Below, piece after piece: positions 34,906 through 47,950 of a stretch of 64,000 nt of DNA. The translations under genes and the position numbers were made by a program. Where the stretch lies: contig OX485809.1 in the NCBI GenBank assembly GCA_950295325.1, forward strand, positions 38,473,081-38,537,080. Direction: 5' to 3'. Position 1 is the first letter of the stretch. Each line of letters opens with the position of its first letter. This stretch comes from Polytrichum commune. Taxonomy: Eukaryota > Streptophyta > Polytrichopsida > Polytrichales > Polytrichaceae. Under the pieces are notes generated by a model. It was not told where the DNA came from. It was given only the letters and a program-made list of their open reading frames with translations, and searched no databases.

Positions 34906-35771
34906 AGTATACATTATTGGAAGTCAATAGGGCTAGAGATGAGATTGTACAAGCATATGACACATACACAAAGGCATATGAACAATGCTTGGAGTGAGAT
35001 GGTCTCTTGCTCTCCTTGCTTTGCGTTTTCTTATTTTCCTTCTTTTCCTTGGTTTGTACAAACAATATGGGATAACTCTTATCCTTCTCCAGCCAACGTT
35101 GTGGCCTTACTCTAATCTTATTGTTTCTCATGCCTCTTTCATTACATTTCTATCGGCCACGAGCAGTCTAATGCTCTACCTTCTATAATTGCTTTCTAGT
35201 ATTACAATTCTCTTGACTACGAGCAATCTAATGTCCTTGCTGCCGATGTCTCAAACACAAGTCCTTATAAAATGTAAGGACTTCTATCTATTTAGTCTTT
35301 AATAGTACACCTTATCATGGTTGGACCTTGTTGCATTCACAAATCCCCCGACGAATTTACACAATTATTTTTCAATAATCGTGAATGGATGAATAATCCA
35401 TGAATGCTTACGATCATGGATGGATTTTGAATCCAAATTAGGCTTATATTATTACATGAGCTTTGAGTCTTTATTGATATGTGCAATGAAGTTGCCCCAT
35501 GCTAATTTATTGACATTCCACACTATTTGTAATATTTACTACCACACTAACAAAATTCTTTTTTTCTTTTTTTTCTTTTTTTCTTTTTACCAAGGTTGCT
35601 ACGCAAATGACCAAATAGTCTTATACGTTTTGGTGATCTGATTTTGACCAAGGAAATCTAATTGCACATATCAGTGTAGTTCTCATTTTTAGGTATCAAT
35701 TGTGTAACTATAATGGGATCATGTAAATCCCCGTGTCAAAATTTGCATTACGGCACTAATAGTGGTACAAT
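34906..35771. other. Intergenic DNA, no gene seen
   Basis: The open frames at 34862-35131 (-) and 34985-35188 (+) lie on opposite strands of the same T-rich stretch. A T-rich tract with interspersed C lies at about 35563-35587. Confidence 0.5.
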
Positions 35772-36168
35772 AGAGTAATTTGTAAAGCAAAGCAAATGAA
35801 ACCAAGGGTTGTGACCCAAAGCTCAAGTTTATGAGCATTAACACAAAGTCACCCAAGTTTTCTAAATGCTTAAATTATCGTACATGAACTTTGATGTTGG
35901 GCTATTAAAAACTAGCTTTGTAGCTTGTCCTACTAGGATGGGTGGGCCAAACTAGCTCCACATAGGCCGATCCGGAATATAAGACAGAGAATCCCATGTG
36001 CGTACCTTAATTTAGATCCTAAAATTATCTCAAATTTTGAGAGGTGGAAAGAGGAGGTCCCAAAAGTTTTACCCAACTTTCAAAATTGGCTTCTTAATAG
36101 AAAGTTTTCTCAAAGAAGGATTGAGCCCATAGTTTCATCTCTATTTGAGGGACTTTACAAATAACTCT
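35772..36168 (-). mobile_element. TIR-like element family D, copy 3 (reverse orientation)
   Basis: Its ends are AGAGTAATTTGTAAAGC and ACTTTACAAATAACTCT, an imperfect inverted repeat. The interior is the reverse complement of 29994-30416, including GTCCTACTAGGATGGGTGGG and TGCGTACCTTAATTTAGATC. Its length of 397 bp is close to the 423 bp of copy 2. Confidence 0.7.
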
Positions 36169-36901
36169 AGTACATGTGAAGTATTCAACTCATTTACATG
36201 GTAAGACCCCCACATGCTCCATTTAATCCTAAAGGCTGAAATAAAATCTTTCCAAAACTGCTTTGAACACTTTAGTCCAATTCCACAACTAATTGAAGGA
36301 AAAAATGCACCTCTTATAATGTATTAGCCATAATTGGATGCTATTTTGCGTGGTTGGGATTTCCACACAAATTTTGTAGTTGTGCATGTGTCTAAAATTA
36401 GTAGATTATAACATAAATGTGTACACTTCTATTTTGGGCCAACAATGATTGCCTAGACAAAAACGTCAACCTTGTCTTTGGACTAATACTAGCTTGAGCC
36501 CATGTCATCATGGCTTGTTGCACTAGTGCATATGAATTCACATCTCAAATGAACCCAACCCCATACACCTATGCAACCATATGCCCGTGCCTGTGTGTAC
36601 TTGCCATATGCATGTATGCCCATGCCCATATTCATTAGCCTCTCTTGGCCCACCGCCATCCCCTATGGAGTGTTTTATGGAGAGAGAAAAAACGAATCTT
36701 CTTTTCTTAGATTAAATCATCCTACTTTAACCTACTGCCATGCCATGTCGCCACCTTACCTCTATGCATGGCACCTCCCTAAGCTTCCCCTGTCTTTCCA
36801 CTTCTTCTTCTTTTTTCCTTTTCTTTTGTTACATGCTTATGTTGGATAATTGTTTTGGCATGTGGCTCTTTTTCTTTGGTAAGCTACACATTTTAAGGAC
36901 C

Positions 36902-37078
36902 TATTTAGTGTCACTTACTATTTGAAATTGCACAAGGCTATAACTTCTCACTATAGATTTCATTTGTTACCAACATAAATTGAAAAGGTTGTATGGACAA
37001 TGTACAATGTAAATGAATTCTTAACAAACAAAAAAATTATAGCACTACAGAACTCCGGATAGTAAGTGACACTAAATA
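36902..37078. mobile_element. TIR element family G, copy 2 (177 bp)
   Basis: TATTTAGTGTCACTTACTAT at the left and ATAGTAAGTGACACTAAATA at the right are exact inverted repeats over 20 bp. Next to them, GGCTATAA and TTATAGC also pair. It is related by its GTGTCA(C/T)TTAC ends to the element at 21793-21985. Confidence 0.8.
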
Positions 37079-39413
37079 CCATAGACAATGTAGTTGATCA
37101 TATGTCCATCTTTTGTAGACCACCACCACCATCACCACCACCGGCCTTGTTGTATAGAGATTCATCCCTTCAAACCATGAAGCCTCACATTAACCCCATC
37201 AAATTAAAGTACAAGTCTCGTAAGGCGAGCCCGGATTTCATGCAAACGCCAATGTTTTTGAAGGACCGATTTTTATGTGTCACTTAAGGTCCGGTTCATT
37301 CCAAACTCATTCGTATGGTCTCAATCGATAGTTTCGCGGAAATTGAAAAGAAAAGAAAAACTTAGAAAGTCTTTATATCTAGCAGGTCATGATACTAATG
37401 TGTTTATAGGCGATGCCATGAAACGGGAATATCAAACGTAGTGTGAACTATTCTACATTGTGCAAATGATACTCTATATAGACTATGACTTCATAAATGA
37501 CATAAAGGCATTGAAATTAGTCCAAGGTGATGGATTAGAATAAGAATTCAGTTGGAAAGGATCGGGCCTCAACCTAGCCTCTAGAGGGCTTGTTTCAATG
37601 ATGCCTATATGAACCTAGATACTCACACAACATTGATGTAGCGTGACCCAAAAGATTGAATCGACACCCCACATGCATCTAAGATTTAGTGTCATTTACT
37701 TTTTAGAGTTGTGCATGATTCATGGTATTTAGTGTCACATACACTATTGGCAAACGGTTTAACTTAGATGCCTATGGGCTTGATAGTGTCATGTCCATTA
37801 ATTGTCAACATGACACCAACGTAAGTATCTTTTTGAAGTGCATTTCTATTTACAATATGATGTTGAGTATAAGGCATTTTGAGTGCTTGAGATGATAGTT
37901 TTAGGTTTTTGTATGAAAGAGGAAGAAATGGTTGAGCCTACTAATGTCAAGGTATTAGTAAGCATACTAACACCAAAATGCCACGAGGTTATAATAGTAC
38001 TCAAGTTATTGGTCATTAGTGAAACCTAGGATAGGACCCATAATATGGTAAGTGATACTCTTACACATGTAACATTAGAGTTCACATAGGATTCGCGATT
38101 TGGCTTGGACATGGTAGAAACGGAATTATAATAAATCGCATAGCATATATGAATACACTATAATTTTTTTGAAGTCAGTTTCCCTTGGCTTCCTAAATCC
38201 CTCCCTAGACCCACCATTTTTCCCATTGCAAACGGTTTCCAAATTCGTCCCAATGCTTGTCCAAAACCGCCCCCATCTCTTTGCTCAAAATCAACTTGCT
38301 TTTTTCATAACCATTGTGCCCACCTTTTACCCAAACTACCTCCATATTGAAACCAACACTCTATCCAATGAAAGTACTGACCCCTTATTACTTTCGCACG
38401 GAGAACATCTAAGTTTCCCACCCCTAGCAGCTACGCCTTGACGCTCGCCCAAATCCAAACCCAAATCCACTTTCGCTCAAAACCAATCCCGCAATCTTCC
38501 GGAACCACCTCACTTTTCACCCAAATCCGTCCCCCAATCTGTGTTGGAGACATTCAAACAATCTAATGCATGCTCTTTAATAGTCATCAGGAGGCGTGCA
38601 TTTAAAAAACACACGCTTTAGGAAAGGGGTTGGAATTAGCACCCTCTACCCTAGTGCTATGTCTTCTCAATCAGCAATTACATGGGCACGAATAAGCAAT
38701 ACACAAAAGAGACACTAATCAATCAATCTCCGGCTCATACGGATCGCCTCTTTCCAAAACCACGGACGTAAAGGGTGAGCATGGAATTTTGGGTGCAATT
38801 CGATCTACCAAAAAGCCTGTGGAAAGGGCTCTAGCTACCGCCCCTTTCTTCTATTGGAGCGATGATCCCTTGTGAGTGAAGTAAGCTTAAGTACCTTACC
38901 CTCCCTTACCGCCACTAATTGGAATTTTGGAACTCCAATATCAATATAAGTTCCTTTTCTCCTTGCCTTCACACCCACCCCCCACGCCCAACACCTAGCA
39001 TAACATCGTACAATGTCCAAGGAGATTTTTGAACACGATTGGGGTCAAATTCCTAGCTACAATGTTTGATTATATTTAGTGTTGTTACCATCCTCTCCTG
39101 CTCCACACTAATTTACCATAGTTGATATTTAGTGTCTGAGTTTACATTTGATGTTACTTACTTTCATAGGGTTAGTGATATTTAGTGTATGCGTTCATAT
39201 TTAGTGTATCAAACACTAAATATCATATTTAGTGTAGTGTTTCCAAGTCCAACCGGTTTACATGCTCAGGTCTTTCCGGTTGTTTCCTTGTATTAATTTG
39301 AGGTATACTCCATACATTCCTTCCTCTTTAAATGATTGGTAATTTGCCTAAAGTCTTGAACTTCAACCATTTATTTCTCAAACTCAAGTGGTTCATATGT
39401 AACTACACCTCTT
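37079..39413. other. Intergenic DNA with MITE-end fragments
   Basis: TTTAGTGTCATTTACTTTTT and GGTATTTAGTGTCACATACA at about 37686-37745 and several ATATTTAGTGT words at 39125-39240, including an inverted pair, are pieces of families E and G. The open frame 38169-38441 (+) is followed by repeated ACCCAAATCC and CCCAAATCCGTC words and has no recognised domain. Confidence 0.5.
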
Positions 39414-39587
39414 TTTTGTCTAATTAGTGTGGGTTGCCATTCGGAGTTACGTGTTGTTGTAACGTTTTACCGAAATGATATTTGATGTGCATACTAACTA
39501 CTTGTGTTGTTTGGGTTAAAAAATGATGCTCTCAGCAAAATGTTATAGCAATGCGGAACTCGAATTGCCCACACTAATTAGACAAAA
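39414..39587. mobile_element. TIR element family F, copy 1 (about 174 bp)
   Basis: TTTTGTCTAATTAGTGTGGG at the left and CCCACACTAATTAGACAAAA at the right are perfect 20-bp inverted repeats. Subterminal segments (CATTCGGAGTTACG, GTAACGTTTT against AAAATGTTATAGCAATGCGGAACTC) pair with mismatches. A second copy lies at 41413-41613. Confidence 0.82.
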
Positions 39588-41412
39588 TATTGTGTATTGG
39601 TTGGTCCTTCCCGTTCATTGGCTTAGTGACTCAATTAAGACTAACGTACGTTGAGCCTTTTCAATCCAATGTCCACTCAATGGTTGCATTTGTGAACCAT
39701 CTATAGTACATATAAAACAATATTAGGCTCTATTTCCAGAAATTAAAAAAAAAATCCCTTGAAGTATCTAGCACGTGTCGTTCTCACATTGGTTTGAAAC
39801 CTATGTTGGTGTGGTATACGATAGGTGAATGCATGGGTAACAATAACCATCATCAAGTATGGTATTAAAGAACCGGCCCGTGGGCATCAATTTTTTTAGT
39901 TATGGTCAGATTTTGATATTTGATGGGTATGTCAAGATGAGAAAATCTTTGTATACTTGAGTTATTATTTGGATTGATATGCTCTATACCAAATGAATGC
40001 TAGGGTGGATTCGCCTAGGTATGAAGGTCCTTGCATGGTATATAAACCCCAATGGTTTTTACATACCAAATGGTATTAGAAATTTATATATAAAAATTGA
40101 TACCAGACCAACACTAGTTCAAACCCGCTTGAATGCCTTTCTTCTTCTTCTTCTTCTTCTTTTCCCTTTGGGGGGGGGGGGGGGCAAATGTCGACTAAGA
40201 TATGTTTGAGTCTAACAATTCCGTATGGCTTATGATCAATAACAAACTTTACCATGACTTGGGAGTTGCTTTATTCAAAGACTTTATGTTCAATAAAGAG
40301 TTGGATAAATTTATAAATGCTATACTTGGATAAATTCATAAATGCTATAGTACATGATAAATTGTTCATAGCCCCGCTTTGTGAACCCATTTTGGCTTTA
40401 CATATGAGCTTGTGGCTATGAGCAAGGCTCTCTCTCTCTCTTTTTCTCTCTCCTTTAAACCATATAAGTAAGAAAGTGTGAAACTCTTGACAAGAACGAT
40501 TAACCTCCTACAAAGTTTGGAATAATTAGTAGAATCTATACCATTGTTAGGCACTACAATGTACAAAACCATGAGTTAACCAATCATGGCCAAGGAAGTT
40601 ACCATGCTCCACATTTAGGGTTTCCATGACCTAAGGTAGCCACATCATCCTATTAAACTAATACTTAAACCTTGAACACCTCCATGTGAAGACTCTTTAC
40701 ATCCTTGGGGGAGAGAATGCTTGGCTCAATAGATAGGCGCTAAGTGTGGAATCGCATGATTTTTAGTGTACAAGTGGTTCTTACCATTCAAGAAATTGAC
40801 ATGATATGGCAAAAGAAGAGGTTTGTATGTTCAGTATTTTGTATTGCGTGTGATGTTTGCAATCTCTTAATGAACTTAATAGGTGAGATGATTGTGTGAC
40901 ATGGATTGCAACTAAGCCTAGCTGAAGACACATGACACACCCCTTTCAAACACATAATTGTTTGTTTGGGTTGGCATGGGTGCATGTGAGCTAGCTCTTC
41001 AAATTATAAACACCATCAATAGCACATTGCTCATGGTTGAACTCTTGAAATATTGTAGTGCTGAAGGTTATTATGTTGTTTTGACTAGTTATTTGATCTA
41101 TACACAAATTTCAGGATAGTTGTTGAGACATTGTGAATGCTTTCTAGTAAATAGCAAATGAGGTATGTAAGGCCTACATATCACATCGTTGCTTCATTAC
41201 TTGGTTGTAACAATAATGTGTAATCATTGAACATAATGTAGTCATGAGTTGGACTATCTTTTGAACTTAGTTGTTATAAGTGATGGATATTTGATACCAA
41301 GGCTTATATCATAACATCACAATACTTGATTTTATACCTTTATGCCAACCGTTGCTACTAACCTTTGACTCAAAAACATAGAAACATAGCGGGGTATCTA
41401 GCTACATTGTTC
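39588..41412. other. Intergenic DNA; G tract at 40170-40184
   Basis: It contains a CTT microsatellite (about 40139-40161) followed by a 15-nt G tract, and a CT-rich stretch at about 40429-40452. No gene was recognised. Confidence 0.5.
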
Positions 41413-41613
41413 TGTCTAAAAAGTGTTGGTTACCATTTGGAGTTATGCATTGCTATAACATTTAACTAAGAGTATCAACTTTTACCAACTTAGTTATATC
41501 AAATTCTTCGGTGTGCATACAAACTACTTGTGTTCATTGGGTAAAGAATGATGCTTTAAGTAAAATGTTATAGCGATGCGTAGTTTCAAATGGTAACCCA
41601 CACTAATTAAGCA
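41413..41613. mobile_element. TIR element family F, copy 2
   Basis: The left arm TGGTTACCATTTGGAGTTATGC and the right arm, reversed, TGGGTTACCATTTGAAACTACGC match each other and copy 1. The interior words GTGCATAC.AACTACTTGTGTT and AATGATGCT are also shared with copy 1. It is more diverged at its left end (GTCTAAAAAGTGTTGG). Confidence 0.75.
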
Positions 41614-43837
41614 TAATAACGTACGTTGATAAGCATACATGTTCCTTGTTGAAATTCCAATCAACTTACTAGATGTGTAGAACATAGCACTAAATCCATG
41701 ATTACAATATTTGCTATGTTTGGTGATGCAATAGATTTGTGATGAAGAAAAATCTCACCCACCATTGCTTCATTTTGATGAAGAATAAAAAGGAAAAGGC
41801 CTCAAGAAAGAGGAGGATCAAGCTTTGGTAAAAGACTTTAGGAAAATTACCAATATGGGGTAAAATTATGGGGGCATGCCTTAATTAAGTATTTTTTAGA
41901 GCTATGTACTACCACATGGATAATTTGATTCAACGAAGTTAGCTAGTATTGGATTAATTCAAATATGGAAGTGTGCTCTCAACTAGTTTACAGCGGAACC
42001 AGTCCACGAGCCAAAACTTGATATTCATCACCTCCGTGGTTAAGGGGCAACATATACTAAACATGTTTTTTGTTGATCCACGTGTGCAAATGATTCCCAA
42101 TTGATCTGAAAATTTGCATGACATTCAAACACAACATATCCTAAACATGTATTATTGAAGTTCTTAGTTGGACATGTGTTGGTGGGTGTAAATTTATGTG
42201 ATGTTATGGAATTTTGCTATGTCTGATGATTATGTTGATTATTTTGCTATAATCTACTATTCACATGAATGTAAACCCACAAATGTTTTGTATTTGTTTG
42301 ATTGGATCATCGCTTATGAGTTCATGAGTCTCTAACTAGTTAGTTGATCCAATTGGTTTAATAACACAGACTTGTTGATCTAATGACATGTCTCTACCTG
42401 CACATAACATATTGATTTGCTAAGTTTTGCGGTTGTAACAAAATTAATCAAGACATGGCTAGAAACGTGCCCAAGGGGGGAGGGGCACTAGCGGTATTTT
42501 AAAAATAACGTGCAATAAAATATAGGCTATTCAACATTCATTTGAGGTAAAATTTTGAAGAATTCTATATAAAATATAAGGGGCGAATTAATGTTTGAAA
42601 CCAATTATAAAAAAATACCATGCAATATAACATGTGTAAGGGACCACATTTTGCTTCATCAAAGAAGATGAAGGGCTCAATTTTATTCCATGAAGGTTTC
42701 TCTCCATTAAGGATATTTTGAACTCCATTATGTTCAAACGTTGACACGAAGGAGTATATTTGAGACAATACTTGATGTTTGAATTTTTTTTTGCAAATGT
42801 TGGACAGTTGAGTTTCTTAACACAGTAAATTTCAAGGTTGCACTCTACTTGCATTCTCCGTTACAATCTTGTTTATGTAATTAATTTTTATTTTGTCTTC
42901 TTACCATCCACAACAATGCAATTCCGTTGTTAAAATGCCAATTCACAATGCCACCCCCCTCTCCTCGGCTAAAAATGAAAGGCTATCAAAAATTTGTAAA
43001 AAAAAATAAGGTATTTAATATTGAATGCATTCTAGATTTCTAATTACCGGTAAGGTACTCAAATTCTAAGATCAATAGATTTTTTTTCTACTTCAAGGAC
43101 TCCTAATATTCTAATTCTTAAAGACAATACCCCCCTTGAAAATAAGTGATAGTCGTAGGTGTCTCCAAAAAATTACTATGAGTGCCCCCCCCCCTCCCTT
43201 GGGGAAACATGTTGTAGTGTGCGCAAAACACTTACAATTTTCCTTACATGAGTGCCAACTTCTTGGACCTCAAACCCAACTACGAGACATCCGACAAATA
43301 TGCCAAATTTGATATGGTTGCCTTTCCAATTGTGCAAACAAATTTGATAATGAAACTAAAAAATTGAACTCAATACCCACCGAAAAGCCCATACGAATTC
43401 GAGGACATGTTGGGTCCGACTTAACAAGATACGTTTGAAAACAATCATTGCAACATCATAAACTTTGCAGTCATACCTTGGGAGTAGTTTGATGACTTCA
43501 TAGTTGGTGAAAAAACAACAATTTCTTGCCTTGTAAATCATCTCATGGATTGGTTTTGGGTGTGATATAATCCACAAGTACTTGATGTTCCATTGGATGT
43601 GTAAGATCACCAAGAGGTGGAGGTAGTGAAAGTTAGATTGTGTGGATAGCAAGGATGCACACCTTGGAATTATCTCCAGCTCAAAACATGAGCCATTATA
43701 AACAAAAGGTGAGGGAGTTGGTATATGGAAGTATAATGATTTAATTGCGCGAGATGTGGCGCATTTAATTTTGAAAAAAAATCAACATAGGGAGGAAATA
43801 CAGTCAAGTATACGGAAAAGAATGCTCTGGTGCGCTC
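41614..43837. other. AT-rich intergenic DNA, no gene seen
   Basis: Overlapping minus-strand frames at 42565-42854 and a 98-codon frame at 43356-43652 have no family signature. Confidence 0.5.
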
Positions 43838-44086
43838 GAACCATAATTTATTTGGTCAAACACCTGAAAGTAGTAGCAAAGTGTTGTTTGATTTTCATAG
43901 TGCCCCCTATTGTTGTGTTAGATACTCAAATAAAGAATATCAAGATGAGATCTTCAAAAATTATCATTAAATGAACTGATCAAAAGGTAATGGCTAATTT
44001 TGGTTTTGGACTTAGATTTCATGATCTTAATATTAGATATTGGATTTTATTTTTTGTATTCCTTGAATTTGTTCTAAACTTGAAGG
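43838..44086. repeat. Dispersed repeat, copy 2 (partner at 4601-4875)
   Basis: See 4601-4875 for the shared words; the orientation is the same. The open frame 43756-43974 runs into it and is not called. Confidence 0.6.
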
Positions 44087-44394
44087 CACTATTACAAAAA
44101 ATTAGAGAAACATAAATTTAATGTAATCTTATCATGTTTAAAAAATATTCTAGACGATTTTGTGTTCAATATATCTACTTGCACGCTACTTGCACCGTCT
44201 TCTAAAATATGCAAACTTTTCTTGAAAAAAAATTCTCAACATAAATTCCTTGGCTTTGTAGATTTATATCTTTTTCAAATTGTTAAGAATTTTTTCACAA
44301 AATTCAAAGTTAGTATATAGTTTTGGATCACTTTTGCTGAAACCTATGCATGGTAATGGAGTTGTGTACTTGACCATGCTTGCGCCCCAAACAA

Positions 44395-44396
<2 letters not shown>

Positions 44397-44434
<38 letters not shown>
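44397..44434. repeat. CT dinucleotide microsatellite, 19 units
   Basis: Uninterrupted CT repeat of 38 bp. Confidence 0.95.
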
Positions 44435-44436
<2 letters not shown>

Positions 44437-44779
44437 TGGTTTTAGTTTCTGTGAACTTTGGTAAGTTTTGAATGCATCCTTGAAATTGGTGTGGAGGTTG
44501 AAGAAAGAGCTTTCTATATCAATTCATTGAGGGTCGAACTTGTTTTGACATGCCAAGAGATGCTAAATCATGAGTTCTAAAAACTTATATATAGTAACTT
44601 TTCCACATAATTTCATTTTCAAAGTTTACAATGTTCAAATTCATTGACATTTCCAAGTTCGAAACTTGAAAATTTTATGTCTCTTGCATCATCCAAAATA
44701 GATATATCTAATGAAATAGCTCTAGACACTTCATTTCTACATGATGGCCGGCAACTAGAACCAAAGTCATTGAAGTCCA

Positions 44780-45164
44780 AGGGTGAGTTTCCATCTAGGC
44801 CACTCGCCCATCAGATTCTAGTGGGAACAAGGACTAACTCGCCCAAATGTAGATGGAGTTTGGTGGGGTAGGGTTCATATGTCCCAACTAGCTACTCTCA
44901 TGTTCTCAAATCCAAGCCCACTTACTAACCTCCTCCTCCATGTTACCAAGGATGGATCTCCTCCTTCAATCCTTTAGTGACTGGCACTTGTAGGTTATTA
45001 GTGGGCGCATGGAAATCTAGCGGCCCATGTCTATTTCCCTCCACATTCTAGTAGGCCACTAGAAGGTGGTTGGTTGGTGGCTTGTGCTTATCTACTTGAA
45101 AACACCCCAAACCCATTATTATCTGGAATGTAGTGGGCGAGCAACCTACATGGAAACTCACCCT
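44780..45164. mobile_element. Family H element, copy 2 (about 385 bp)
   Basis: The left end AGGGTGAGTTTCCATCTAGG (then CACTCGCCCA) and the right end TGGGCGAGCAACCTACATGG (then AAACTCACCCT) form imperfect inverted repeats of about 30 bp. The ends match those of the shorter element at 22913-23043. Open frames at 44644-44871 and 45066-45251 cross the ends and are not genes. Confidence 0.75.
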
Positions 45165-47950
45165 AAGACATGCCACCGTATTGTGGTTGGTTTTAATTGT
45201 ATGGACATTTTCGGTCGTTGGACAAGATTGGGAATTGCCTCGGTTGGTTAGTAACTACATATTATGAAAGATGTCGTTTCAAGTTTTTGAGTCGAACTTG
45301 AGATGGAAATTTCTCAAGCCAAGATGCAAAGTGAAAATTTCTTTCTCTTCAAATGACCACATAAATCCTCCCAATTATGCTTTATGGACGAATTAAACCT
45401 AGAGTTTTATCAATATATAAGGCTAGGACATAACATCAATCAATAGCATGTGGTTGGTCCTAATTCTAATTTGGGGGAAGAAAGCTCTAGTGGATCCCAA
45501 CTACCAAGTCGTAGCATGTGGCACATCATGTTAGCCTCTCCTCCAAGGGTTGCATTGAATCGTGTTTTATGCAATTTGAATACCACAGGAAAATATTCAC
45601 ACATTTGCCATACTCCTCCGTGGCCTCAACTCAAGTTCAAGTAGAATCCATGTAGGAAGGGGAATCCAATAAGAACAATTCCCTAAAAATGTGAGGGTTC
45701 ATGGTTTAGTCGATAAGGGTTGGATCATTTTTCATGGATGATGAAACCCACGATTTCATCAAGATGTGAGACCAAGAGCATTGCAAAGTAGAAAGCCTAA
45801 AACTATGAGGAAGAGTAGGGCAGTTTGGGGGGTGGGGGGCTATTAAATTTCAACACAATCCAATCCCATTGTGACATATGTTTTTTCGGGTGTCTATCCT
45901 TGACTACAAGCCACGTCCCATACCACTCAAGCAGAGGTGTTTAATTAGGAAAAGTGACCACATAAGACCCACATACATGCCCTTAGTTAAGCCACAAGTT
46001 TTTTCACTCTGGTTTGAGCCGGGTCAGTGGGGCACATCACTGGCCATTTCATCGGCCAAATTAGATTGTCATGTTAGGGCTTTTGACAAGTTTGAGGTCC
46101 ACTAGTGGGTTTGTTAGGCTGGACGAGAGCATGACCCGCTAGGCAAACACCCACCTCATCATTTAGAGGTTAATGAGGGGTTGGTAGCACTTGGGCGCAT
46201 ACTCATGAGACTATGTACCTCGAGTGTGGCCCACACTAAATGCGTAGTTATATTAACCACGCGCACTCTTCAAGTATTTTGGAGTAAATTATGGAGCATA
46301 GTGGGGATTGATTACATGTGCATCATGCACGACTACTTCCGGATCGGAGTTGGAGCTAAGGAACCAAAACTCTTGGATGCATAAGTGAGATGCTTTGTTG
46401 GGGCTGATGAGGGATTTGGAGGAACATTAAGTGTACTTGGCTTCATGTGGGCAAGTAATGGCTCAATTAGTGTACTACGTGCCCGGTCGGCCTCGAAATT
46501 TTTTTGACCCGCGAGACCGGGAGTGAAGAGAAATCGGCAATAAGACAAAGTCAAGAGGGGTCACATGTGCGACCACATTCCGCATTGTCCCTCGACTGAC
46601 CGCTTTTGTTAATTTAATCACCATCACCAATTTGGTGCTTAGTGCTTGTGGGCGGGTCTCACCATGGCCCTTGTCTCATTCCCCGATCGTGCCAAGAGTA
46701 GTTTAATGTGCTTGAGTAACTTCAACCTCCATGACAAGTCTCCACTACTTGGTCTTTCCTTTCGTCACCCGTAGTAAGAAATTTCGCTTGCCATGAAAGA
46801 GCTCGCACTAATTAAACGATCACATGCGTAAGTTAACATTGTTAAGTTTTTATGACGTTGTCCTCAACAACATGCCATGGAATCAACATGTGCATATTAT
46901 ACTAGATCTCTCCTCAAATCATGGTAAGGAGGCATTCTTTGATTTGTTACGATTGTATATTAAAAACCTAAAGTGGCATGATGTCAAGCCAGGCTGACGC
47001 GTGCCTTCATTGCAACTTTGCAAGCCCTTTACCTACGATGTTGTTGGTATATGTAGGAGGATAAATTTGATCACTAAGAGGAGGGCCTTTATACTAGATG
47101 GGGAGGGTGAAAGGGAACAACATGTGATCTTATTCGATGTAGTTGTGCTCAAAAATGTTAACTTATGCCACATCTGACATAATGAAGTAAGGTAGACAAA
47201 CCTGAGTCAACTTATAATGGATATTAGAGTATGTGATCGACAATTTTTGATGTATGATGAACTAAATTATGTTTGACGTTTTGATCATAGCACAGGCGTC
47301 CATAATCGATCACTTAAGAGACTTTGCGCCAACTCTTGAGAAGTATAAGGTGGTGTAATTTTTTTTCCCTTGTAGGAAGACAAAAATCACGAGGACTGCA
47401 AATTTTTTGGAAATTTCATTTCTTAAATCGATTTGCTATGAGTTTTTGAAGTCAAAAGTTGGTCCAAACATATTACCAATGTCTAGAGTCTGCCATGACC
47501 TCTCATTTTAACTTCTTATTCCTCCTCACTTCAGCACTCAAAACCAAAACATGTGTCATTCCACTATTGGTTCTGGCATGATCGAAATTTCATCCTAGCC
47601 TTGTCAAAATTCGAGTACTCTATAGATTGTTGACGGGGTCTTGATGAGGAATAGACGCCTCTACTATATATCATCACCACATACACATATTTACTTTCAA
47701 TAAATAAAATTAATACATTCTTATCACAAAATCCAGTATTTAAATGTCTAGATAACACAAGAAGAATGCACACACAATTCCCACAAACATTAGACAAACT
47801 GAAAGTATATTGGTAGATCCGTCCATAGACATAAGATGACCAAAAGGTCCACATTTTGATACTAAATAAATAAATAAATACATGCAACTAAATATGAATT
47901 CTTGACTTTCACTAAAGTTCCTTGTTGAATGCATGGGAATTCAGAGGAAA
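45165..47950. other. Intergenic DNA, no gene seen
   Basis: Short open frames (45450-45644, 45878-46105, 46181-46384, 47564-47887) have no recognised domain. A GC-richer patch lies at about 46000-46800. Confidence 0.5.
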
